DNA from: Ascaphus truei
Lineage: Eukaryota > Chordata > Amphibia > Anura > Ascaphidae
Assembly (NCBI GenBank): GCA_036426205.1
Contig: WSYH01000269.1
Location: 62,001 to 126,000, forward strand
DNA: 64,000 nt
Direction of reading: 5' to 3'
Shown: positions 31,769 through 43,700 of the stretch, in pieces
How the letters are laid out: the number at the start of each line of letters is the position of its first letter
Numbering within the stretch: position 1 is the stretch's first letter
Notes under the pieces: model-generated
Seen by the model: only the letters and a program-made list of their open reading frames with translations
The model's database searches: none
What the model was told of the DNA's origin: nothing
Position numbers and translations under genes: made by a program

Positions 31769-34700
31769 CTACGGAACACAAAGGAAAGGGGAGGATATAT
31801 ATTTGAATAGCTACATTGTAACACAGGTAACAAGTGCAAATGTTTAGCAAATAAGCCATTAAAAGCACCATGTATTACATACAGGACAAAATGTTCCATG
31901 TGCTCCTTCTTAAGTCAGATACAAAAGTTTTGTCTACCTGCGGCTAGGGGCACAAAGGCATCATTCTTCTTAAATTTTCCATGTTCATCTAGGAAGTTTT
32001 CGGGGTTGAATTCATTGGGGTATTGGAAGCAGTTAGGATCACTTAGCACAGAGCCAAGCACCAGAAACACGTTGGTACCCTATAGAAAACAAGGTAGGTG
32101 GTAAATCAGAAACTTCTTTCGAAATTCCAAGTAGCTACAGTACAGATAATGCTCAGCTCAGAGCTATGAGATTTTGACAGTGTTGCACAGTTTATATAAG
32201 GTGAAAATTGTATTTTGGATCTAAACTGACAATCTGAAAGCACTACTGTATCATGTTACTTTCTCAAATTTTGCCCTGTGTGCATCAGTTTTTGATACAA
32301 GTAATTAGGGTGTGGTTAAGGTATTTTTAATGGATGCACATGTTATAATAAGGTTGTGATGGTACAAGGGGGTACAGAGTGCACTACCTTTTAATGTATA
32401 GCGCCAATAGCACAATTACTATATTATTTGACAGACTAATTGTGACACTTTTTATTTATTAAAGAAAATGTATCTATTTTAGGAGGCCTTTCTGCCTTCT
32501 AAGCATAAATATTGTATACATATTTCTAAAATAATGCCAGAATAGCTTTTCCTCAATGATAGATGTATGTATGTTTTTTCAGACACAGAACAATACTTTT
32601 TTAAGTCACTTAGGACACTGGTAAGTTGAGGACTAATTAAGGAATGATGGTAAATAACCATCAATACCGGAGGCAAAATACAGCTAAACACCTAAATAAT
32701 GCTGTTAAGTGGAAACCAACTAGAGAGCAGATAGATGGTGCAATCTTATAGTATAGTAAGGTGTAGCTGATAAAGATATTATACCATGTCATCCCTTTTC
32801 CCCCATACGGGAAGGGGATACGGCTGGAGTGGTCAGCGCCCTCAAAATATATTAGGTTGTGAGAGGTATATTAAAGATGCGCTACTAAACATCCAATAAT
32901 CAACAACAAATACCCAGAAAATGTATATATATATCGAGGCAAATATAGCTGAAGGCAGAGAGGAGTAGGCTAATATGATGTATACAATCTCAGCCAACAC
33001 GCTGAAACAAGCCTATCTATAACCATCTCACAGCGCTCATGCAATAGCTGCACCAAGGATAGATACATTAAACCTATAAAGAGGGAGCACTACTGTAGGT
33101 ATAATCTGAGCGCTCTTGCCGGTGATATTCTTTGAGAGCAAAGCGCTCTGTTTATGGTGGGGATATTACTGATCCTCTGACCCTACAGGTTACAGCCTGT
33201 TAATAGCAGTTCTCAAATGTACCTATCTAGGTCATATATTCTGAAGTCTCTATGTGGTTACAAGCACCTCTCCAATAGACATCAGCACTGATATGATATC
33301 ACGATCAGTGAAGATGCTGGAGCGTGCAGGCAATTAAGCCCAAATAAGATCTTTACTTTGCTCCAACAACAGCTACTGTGCTGCCTTAATGCAACTTTAT
33401 GCAGACATCAACACTGATATTGTAATGCTTGCGCTCACCACGAACAAGGCGGGACCCCAGTACTGAGGTGGGAAAGTATAGAAATGCGCACCCACAGCAG
33501 CAGAGGCACGCCTGGGGGGTGGATAGTCAAGATCGCCGGGTCTGGGTTGGAGAGAGTGAGTTAGTCTTGATACTTTCCGAGGTCGTAGGTAGGTGTAGGT
33601 AGGTGGTAGGAGGGTAGTCAGTGTCTGAGGTGCCGTAGTCAAGGTTTGGAGCCAGTAGAGAAGTAGATAGTCCATTTGCCGTGGTCCGGGATGGAGAAGG
33701 TTTGAAGGTCTGAGGCAAGCCGGGGTCGATAATCCAGAGCAGGATCCAAAGCCTAGCCGGGTCGGTACACAGAGAGGCAAGCAGCATCAAGGTAAATAAC
33801 GCAAAGAGAACAAGGCAGAGACAGAGATGTGGGAACACAAGGCTACCAATAACTATGCTCAGCCAAAGAGGAAGTGACAAAGCTGAGCATACAGTATATA
33901 GAAACAGGAGTCCAATGAGAGAAGGGGGTGGAGCGGCATCTGAAGAGGCAGAGATAGGCTGTGAGAAGCAGGAGACAGGTGAGGGAGATATTAGAGTTGA
34001 CACGCAGCTGGGGAGCAGTGCATGCGCGTCACGTGTGCGCGCTGTGTGGGGCAGGTGCGAGGCACAAGCAGAGGGCGGAGCCAAGCTCCATGGGAAACTT
34101 GAAAGCCCTCTGTGGGCGCGCGCGCTCTGTAAGATGTGCGGGAGGCTGAACAGCAGGGGGCAAGGAGGAAGCACGCCGCGGGGGGACGCGCTCTCAGATC
34201 TCTTGCAACGGGATGCAGTGCAGCTGGAGGTAAGGAAGGAACACACTGCAGGGGACGTGTTCCCCGATTCTTTACAGTACCCCCCCTTGAGGAGCGGCCT
34301 CAGGACGACTCCAATGTGGCTCGCGGAGGTACCTGGCGTGGAAGTGCCTCAGCAAACTGGAAGCATGTACTTGGTAAGGTGGTATCCAGGACCTCTCTCG
34401 GGGTCAAACCCTTTCCAGTGGACCAAGCACTGGACTGATCCCCTTGATCTTCTAGAGTTGATAATGGACTGGATTTCATACTCAGAAAGAAGGTAGTGCA
34501 CCCACTCAGTCACACTTGTAAATAAGGGGGTACTTAGCTGCCGGTGCGCTGGATCCAGGGAAATCCTGATGTCCCGAAGTAGTCCAGTAGGTAGAAAGGA
34601 GGCAGGCACACGGTCTTAATCAGCAATGAAATTTAATGTGCCTAAGAAACTGACATTTCTGCAGTGCAATACTGCCTTTCTCAAGGTGTGGGCCAACACC

Positions 34701-37700
34701 TTAAGAAAGGCCGTATTGCACTGCCAAAACTTTGAAAAACAGGCTTAAGAAGAAAACATGAAAGACTGAAGGTATTTTCATAGAAAGAGACAGTTGTAAC
34801 CGGTACGCGACCGGATTGATTTGCTCCAAAATGGAAAATGGAGCCATTTTGAGGGTCGTTGTCTTCAGCCTCATATTTTTGGAAGAGAGCCACACCCTGT
34901 CTCCTGGTTTGAAGTTGGGCACCTTGTGCCAATGACGATCCACTTGAACTTTTTGTCTGCGAGTTGCTTCCACAAGTGTCCTCTGAATGCTTTTCCAAGA
35001 TTCTTGTAAAGAATTAATTCTGTTGTGCGCTGCTGGGACCACGGATGGGGGATAGGAAATGGGAAGCCATGCCGGATGAAATTTATAATTGATAAAGAAT
35101 GGTGATTCTTGTGTAGATTCGTTCCCTAAAGAATTATGGGCAAACTCTGCCCATGGGAGAAGGTCCACCCAACCATCTTGGGCGTCGGAAATGAAGCACC
35201 GTAAATATTGTTCCAAAGTTTGGTTAGTTCTTTCAGGATGTCCATTGGTGTGGGGATGATACACTGAAGAAAAATTAAGAGCAATGTCCTTTCTTTGGGC
35301 GAATGCATGACAAAATTTAGAGATGAATTGAGGACCACGGTTGGATACTATGGTCAGTGGTACCCTGTGAACACGAAAGATCTCTTTGACAAAGATATCC
35401 GCTAAGGTAGCGGAATTAGGTAGGCCTTTGAGAGGGATGAAGTGAGATTGTTTTGAAAATCTGTCGACGACAACCAAAGTAGTATTCATTCCTTTAGAAA
35501 TAGGAAGCTCGACAATAAAATCCATAGAGAGATGACTCCAGGGGCGTTCAGGCACTGGCAGTGGGCGTAGAAGACCCGTGGTTTGTTGCGTGCAGCTTTA
35601 CCCTGAACGCAGATACAACAGGACTTGACAAACTCCTCAATGTCCTTATGCATGGTGGCACAATAAACTGCACCTTTAGTAAGACCGTGTGCCTGCTTCC
35701 ATTCCTTTGCTCAAGTACCTCTGGGATGTCTGGACCTCCCTGGATACAGCGCACCGGCAGATAAGTACCCCCCTCCAGCACCTACCAGCGGTGTGCATGT
35801 GCTTCTACATATATACTTATGCATGGTAGGCCACCAGAAGGTTCGTTTGATGAGGTCAGAAGTTCTTCTGGTAGCAGGATGACCGTCAGACTTAAATGAA
35901 TGACCCCAGTCTAGAATCTTTTAACGAAATTGAGGAGCAGCATATAGACAACCATCCGGCACCTCAAGACCATCGGGAATGCGTGTTTGAGTAGCCAAAA
36001 TGTCATCCAGAACGTCAAAAGAATTGGCAGATATAACGTTTTTGGAAGGAAGGAAGGATAGTCTCCGATATATCTTCAGACTTGTCTTCAACCACGAACT
36101 GGCGGGACAGTGCGTCAGCTTTCAGGTTTTTTTTGACACAGGAATATAAGAAATAAGATAATTGAATCTAGAGAAGAAGAGAGACCAACGGGCCTGATGA
36201 GCTCCAAGACAATGGGCGTTTTCTATGTACAGCAAGTTTTTTATGATCTGTGAGAATTGAAATGGGAATTTCAGTACCTTCTAAGAGGTGTCTCCATTCT
36301 TGTAATGCGAGTTTGAAGGCGAGGAGCTCCCTGTTGCCAACGTCATAATTCTGTTCCTCAGAGGAAAACTTTGTAGAAAAGAAATCGCAGGGGTGAAGCA
36401 TGGCCTGAGGGGATTCCCTTTGAGAAAGAATAGTGCCTGCACCAATGTCAGATGCATCTACCTCCAGAGTAAAAGGTAGTTTGGGATCTGGGTGACACAG
36501 GATAGGTGTAGAGCCAAAAGCTTCTTTGAGAGATTTGAAGGCTTGAAGTGCCGCAGGTGGCCAGGAAGAGTTGTTTGCTCCTTTCTTTGTCAAGGCCGTG
36601 ATTGGAGCTACAGTAGAAGAATTTTTTTTGATGAATTTGCAATAATAATGAGCAAATCCTAAAAATCGTTGAATTGCTTTCAAGGAGGTCGGCAGTGGCT
36701 ATTCTAGCACTACCTTGAGTTTGGCAGGGTTCATGGAGTACCTGGTGTCCAAAATAATATAGCCCAGGAAGAAATTGATTTCTGCTGAAATAGGCACTTC
36801 TCTAGTTTGGCGTATAGGAGATTCTCCCGAAGGCGAGACAAGACCAACTTAGTGTGATGAATGTGTTCTGAGAGAGATTTAGAAATGATGAGAATGTCAT
36901 CGAGATAGACTATGACAAAAAGATTGAGAAGATCTCGAATCATCTCATTTACGAATTCTTGGAATACTGCCGGAACATTACAAAGGCCAAATGGCATGAC
37001 TAAATATTCGTAATGCCCATAACGAGGGTTGAAGGCCGTCTTCCATTCATCGCCTTGGCGTATACAGACAAGATTATATGCTCCTCTAAGGTCAAATTTG
37101 AAAAAGATAATGGACCCTTGTAAGCGATCAAGAAGCTCAGAGATGAGCGGTAGGGGGTAACGGTTCTTCACAAAAATCTTATTAAGCCCCCTGTAGTCCA
37201 TACAAGAAAAAGCCAGCTCCAGCTGGGGAGGAAGAATTTCGAATAAATCTCCTCTTCAGGTTCTCTTGCATATATTCAGACATAGATTTGGTTTCAGGAA
37301 GAGAAAGAGGGTAAGATCTGGCTTTGGGAAGAACGGAGCCTGGCAACAGATCAATCGGGCAATCAAAAGGCTGATGTGGGGGAAGAACCTTGGAGCGTAC
37401 CTTTATCGAAGACATCTTTGAACTTAGCATAAACTTCAGGAAGAGTAGGTTCTTCTTTAGGGACCTATAGACTGCAGATTTGTTGTCTAGGACTGAAACA
37501 AGACTTGGTACATTGAGGGCTCCACTGTATGTCTTTTGTTGGTCCAATCCAACTGTGGGTTGTGTCGTTGAAGCCAGGGAAGGCCTAGGATTACCTCAAC
37601 GGATGGTGTATGAATTACGTCCAGAACGATCTCCTCCTTATGGTCGTCTTTAGTGATGAGAGAGTGTTTGCAAGTCTTCAGAGAGATGAAGGCTGGTTGG

Positions 37701-40700
37701 AGGGGACGTCTGTCGATGGCTTCCAACCGACAGGCACAGATTTATGGAGAAGTGGGATCCTGTTCCTTAAAGCAAAAAGTCTTAGTCAATAGAATTACCT
37801 CTTGAACCGGAGTCAATGAAGGCAGATGTAAAGACCTGAAACTTGTCACCCTTGAGGAGAATGGGGAGCATGATCCGGCTCGGCAAAGTTTCCTGGGAAG
37901 AAGGGGAAGGGGACATAGCACCCAATGTGATCCCCTTATACCTCATTGAGCTTTGGCGTTTCCCGGTTTGAGTGGGCAGCGAGATAGTTGATGACCAGGA
38001 TGACCGCAATAGTGATAGAGGCCGCTGTCTCGCCAGCGCTGTTTCTCAGTGAAAGATAATCGGTGGCTTCCCAGTTGCATAGGCTCAGGATCGTCTGAAA
38101 GTGAAGGTTCTATACGAACAAGATTGTGGAAAAGGGGTCTGGTCGGAAGAGGCCGAGAGTAAGAGCGTTTGAACTTTCTCTCCTGGAGACACTGGTCGAC
38201 ACGGATACCTACCGCAATGATATCCTCTAAATTAGTAGGTCTTTCCTGAGCAGCCAGTTGATCCTTGAGGGGTTTGGCTAACCCCTGCCAGAAGGCCGCA
38301 GAAAATGCCTCATCATTCCAAGCTGTCTCTGCTGCGATGATCCGGAACTCAAGAGAGTACTTAGCGACTGTCCGGAGACCTTGAGAGATATGAAAGAGAG
38401 AGGATGCTGCAGTGATCTTGCGACCCGGGTGTCAAAGACCTGCTTAAATTCTTTTATAAAGTGACAGTAGTCCTAGGTAACCTCTGGTCTTTGTTCCCAA
38501 ATGGGGGATGCCCATGCCAGGGTGTCACCGGTTAGCAGGGCGATGATATAGGCTACTTATGACCTTGCAAAGGGAAAACGAGAAAGGGTTAATTCGAATT
38601 GAATTCCACATTGGTTAAGAAAACCTCTGCATTCGTGGGGGTCACCAGACTGCGCATAGGCTCATGGAACTCACAGTAGAATCCAATCAAGGGTAAAAGT
38701 AAAGATAAGTTCCTGCATCTGCGCTGATCGTGAACATGATATCATTGCTGATATCAAATGGAGTAGTGTTATAGGGCAGCTTAAAATGATTTTGTACAAT
38801 AAGTAAAGATAAGGTCAATTGCGTACTCCTGCATCAACATTGATCATTTTTGCCATATCTGTAAGGAATCGGGGAACACGTCCCCTGCGGCGTGTTCCCT
38901 CCTTACATCCAGCTGCACTGTATCCCATTGCAAGAGATCTGAGAGTGCGCCCTCTGTGGCATGCTTCCTCCTTGCCCCCTGCTGTACAGCCTCCCGCGCA
39001 CGTAACATGCGTGCACCGCTCCCCAGCTGTGCATCAACTCTAATATCTCCCTCACCTGTCTCCTGCTTCTCACAGCCTATCCCTGCCTCCTCAGAGGCCG
39101 CTCCTCCGTTCCGCCCCTTCTCTCATTGGACTCCTGTTTCTATATATGCTCGGCTCTGTCACTTCCTCTTTGGCTGAGCATGGTTATTGGTAGCCTTGTG
39201 TTCCCACGTCTCTGTCTCTGCCTTGTTCTCTCTGTGTTATTTACCTTGTTGCTGCTTGCCTCCCTGTGTACCGACTCGGCTAGACTTTGGACCCTGCTCT
39301 GGATTATCGACCCCAGCTTGCCTCAGATCTTCTGACCTTCTCCATCCCTAAATGGGCAAATGCACTATTATCCATATTTGAAGAATAGTAATTTTGCCCA
39401 TTACTGTACTGTATGTATTGGGGGGTGTATTTATTTAAATGTATTGGCTTTTTTTTTTGCACAGGATTGATACCGCAGGTCAGCGGGGACCCGCCTGAAC
39501 CACCCGAGGACACCCGGACTCCTGCCGGGACCACTCGAGGACCCCCATGGGGTCCCTGGAAACTCAAGTGGAGGCCCCAGGACACCCAGGGGAAACACCA
39601 GAAGACCACCGGACACCACTTGAGGACCCCCATGGGGCCCCAGGAAACCCACTGGGACCACCTGGATGCCCCCGGACAACCACAAGAACACCCTGGAGGC
39701 CCCCGGACACCCTCAGGAACTACCCGAGGACCCCCAGACACCCGCGGGGACCACCCAAGGACCCCCATGGGGTCCCTGGACACCCACATGGACCACTTGG
39801 AGGCCACCAAATACCCTCAGAAACCACCTGAGGACCCCCAGACATACGCGGGGACCACCCGAGGACCCCTGTGGGGTCCCTGGAAACCCACAGGGACCAC
39901 CTGGAGGACCCCGGACACCCATGGGAAAGCACCTGAGGACCCCCAGACACCCGTGGGGACCACATGAGGACCCCCATGGGGTCTCGGACATCTGATGGGA
40001 CTACTTGAAGGCCTTTTCCGGCCTCTGGTTTCAATCCTGTGCAGAAAAAAATAAAAAATAAATTGAGGTGGGGGCACAGGGGTTGGGTGGGTTGCCTATT
40101 GGTGGGTAGTACATATTGTAATGTTTATTGGGGGCAGAGGGGGTGAGTGAAGGGCACGAACCCCCTTCACTCACCCCCTCTGCCCCCAATAAAGGCTATT
40201 GTGCTTATCCCTAATTGGCCTTAGCGGCTAGCCGCTAAGGTAATGAAGTGCATTACATTATTTTATTTATAGTGTTCGTGAGCAGGGGATCTCCTTTACT
40301 CAAAAAAAGTTGATTTCAGCCTCGGAGCCCTACTTCCTGAGTTACAGGCCCGGTAGTGTGGTGCCGGTATCCCAGCCAGTGTTAAATACATGTGGGATCT
40401 AAACGAGAAGCCGAGGGCTACCGAGCAACCCCATACCGGGGCATGTATCTCGGGAAGTAGGGAGTTCCAGAGGCTGAAATCAACTTTGTTCAGCTCAGGA
40501 GACCCCTGCACACGCACATATGAATACAAAAAAATGTAAGCATCTTTATACTTAGCAGCTATCGCTAAGGTAATGAGTTTTTATTGGGGGTGGGGGGTCG
40601 GTGGGGGGTGGTGATAGAAAGTGTGAAGGAAGCAGGTGGTCTTCTGAGCTGAACAATGTTGATTTCAGCTTCGGGGACCGCGTACTTCCTGAGATATAGG

Positions 40701-43700
40701 AACCATTATGCGGTTCCGTTATCCCTCTGCTTTGTTTAGTTCCCACGGTCATTTGATCCACAGGATTTTAACATGGTGATACCGGCACCCCATAACGAGG
40801 CCTGTATCTCAGGAAGTAAGGGGTCCCCAGACCTGAAATCAATGCGGTTAAGCACTGGAGACACCCTGCTACAATACTGTAGTGTTTAAAACTAAATAAA
40901 AACCCTGTGATCGACTGTTTGAGGCACGCAGTTAGAGTGACTGATTCAGCCTCTTACTGCGTGTCTCTTACCTACAGGTAGACCCCGGTAGGATTAACAC
41001 AGCAGGGACACCTGCTGTGTAAATCTGATGGGCCATTAGTGTGCTGCGGCAAATTTTGAAAGAATTTCGGGAAAATCTTGAAAACCAATTTGATAAATGA
41101 TCGGATAACGGCCACTCCATCTGTATATACATTTTCTGGGTTTTGTTGTTGATTATTTGATGTTTACTAGCACATCTTTAATATACCTTTCATTCCCTAA
41201 TCTATTTTGAGGTAGCTGACCAATCCAGCCGTATCCCCTTCCCGTATGGGGGAAAAGGGATGACATAGTATAATATCTTTATCAGCTACACCTTACTATA
41301 CGATTAGATTGCACCATCTATCTGCTCTCTAGTTGGTTTCCATTTAACAGCATTATTTAGGTGTTTAGCTGTATTTTGCCTCCTGTATTGATGGTTATTT
41401 ACCATCATTCCTTAATTAGTCCTCAACTTACCATATCTGACAAGCACTTGTCTACGTCAGATTGTTTATGAATAGTAACAAAGAAAGTTGTAAGAATGCT
41501 CAAAATACCCAGCTGTAGATTGAATAATCAATCCCAAAACACAGGTAAGTGTATATCATGAATGTGAGTTAGTCCATAAGCAGAATAAAGCCATGAATCC
41601 CTGAAAACCGAAAGTGTATGAGAAAACTCAACAATAATTTCATTGGGGGCAATAATATAGCATAAAGGCAAATAGACTCACGGACAACTCCTTGTTTGGA
41701 TGACGTGCTGCTGTGCGTGGTAAGTCCAAGGTGATGCGAGAAGAGTCCAGCACCATCAAAAACTGGAGTCAGGAGGGGATCCAAATGTTCAAAAAATCTT
41801 TATTGGCGTAAAATATGCACAGGAAAAACACCTTCTACGCGTTTCGAACAGTAGTTCTTTATCAAGCCTTGATAAAGAACTACTGTTCGAAACGCGTAGG
41901 AGGTGTTTTTCTTGTGCATATTTTACTCCAATAAAGATTTTTTGAACATTTGGATCCCCTCCTGACTCCAGTTTTTGATGGTGCTCTACTCTTCTCACAT
42001 CTACCTTGTTTTTGAATAGGGATTTTTTGGCTCATCACCACACTGTTTGTTTAATTACTGTTATACATCCATTTAGTGATACATGTTTTACGTTACTAAT
42101 AAAAGATATATTTTACACCACATGTAGTGCGCATTTTAGTGAATATTCTTTAAAGCACATTGTCTAGTGTTCTCATCCTTTTTCTGATTGACTTTCGATT
42201 CACAGTTTGTACCCACTAATTATTAACCAATATTTATTACATTTACTTATTAGTATGGTTTCTAGTTGATCACTCCCTACCATCCCTCCCTTTTCTCACT
42301 TAGAACACTGAATAATATATAAAGCAGAAAATAATGTCAATGCAAATCTGTTATACCTTGATACATAGATTAAAAAGATCTTCGTCAGGATAAACTTATA
42401 TAAGTGGGCACAATGTAAAAGAAAGGGGGAACATTCCCTAAGAGAAGACATAAATCTGCTGTGGTTCCTTTTATGGAACTTTGAAGATTGCCATTATATT
42501 GCTAGTACCTTGACCTGTAATATTTATACCCAGCCTGGTTGATGGAAGTGAGATAAGTTGACAACCGTGTTTTGGGAAACCACCTTGGGAATGGTGTATC
42601 CTCTAAACTGGACGTCCTGCGTTGCTGCCCTTGGTACCCCCAGAGGGATCAAGTTGATGTATCTCTGAATCTCATGAAGCACGGCATCTGTATACGGCAT
42701 GCTGCTCCTGTCATGTAACTTTGGGCTTCGGTTTCTGCCAATGATGCGGTCAATCTCGTCATGGACGTTAGCTAATAGGCAAATAAAGCTGAAACTCAAG
42801 TGCAAGAGCATGGAGTATCCTATACAACATATATTATCAAAACCACTGTTTAGTGAAAACATATAGAAACTCCGGAATATATCCACGTGTTTTACCCAAA
42901 GCTACTGTACCAGAATGCAAATCAGCTAGTTTCTATTTAACTACAGTATACAGTATGGAACACAGATTGTTAGACAGGGAAGCTTATGTAAACTGAGAAG
43001 AGTGAAAGTTGATTTGATTATGAAATGCTTTGCAAAGTCTCAGACGTTGTTGAGTGATGAGAGCTTTAGAATCTTGATTCACCTTGAACCTCTTGGTATC
43101 TAAGGAGAAGGAGGAGAGCATACGTCAGTGTGGTGCTGATCGTATCTACCCCAGAGAAGAAGATCTGTAGGGTGCTGCACATCAGGTTGGTCATGTGGAA
43201 TTCACTGTGGGGATCCTCTTTTTCCTGATGGCATGGAAAAGAATAAATACAGTGTTATTAGCTGGGATGATTAGAATGGTTTGATGGCACCAACCCAAAA
43301 CTTATTTTCTTGCATAAGTGAATTTATTCCTAATTTTCCGATTGCCCTATATATGTGTTTCCTATTACTTAGAGATGGGCAAATCTGCCCAAATCTGTTT
43401 CTTGACTTTGTCGCATTTTCAAAAATCCAAAATCCATTTAACGGTGTAAAATCTGCCAACGAATTTGGTCGGTTTTAATCCGTGTGGATTGAAAAAAAAC
43501 GCCATTGGATAGTCGCCAAAAAAAGTGCCTATCTCTACTTTTACACCACCTAACTACTCCATACTGTATAACCCTTCTGTAACTGCTCCTATTTCTCCAT
43601 ATAACCTCTCCCTAAACTTCCTTCCTTTCTACTCCTATTTTCTGTGTAGTCTCTTCCCATATCCTCAGCAGATATCAAACATGTCAGTATTTTAACATCA

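Larger units (their letters stand above)
33421..38760 (-). mobile_element. Sushi-like chromovirus (Ty3/gypsy), decayed
   Basis: On the minus strand: gag (38.7-37.95 kb), protease (37.9-37.5), RT (37.4-36.73), RNase H (36.68-36.17), integrase (35.9-34.79), chromodomain (about 34.56-34.44), polypurine tract, then 3' LTR (34276-33421). Canonical gypsy order with a C-terminal chromodomain marks a chromovirus. Numerous shifts make it dead. No 5' LTR in the right orientation remains. It sits in CYP2 intron 7. Confidence 0.75.

Noticed and set aside
39413..39967. 184-codon frame, Pro/Gly/Thr-rich, collagen-like
   Set aside because: It is the translation of a minisatellite; equally long frames exist on the other strand and in other phases.
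39478..40005. CRISPR-like array
   Set aside because: Repeat units are irregular and contiguous, without unique spacers, in a eukaryotic intron.
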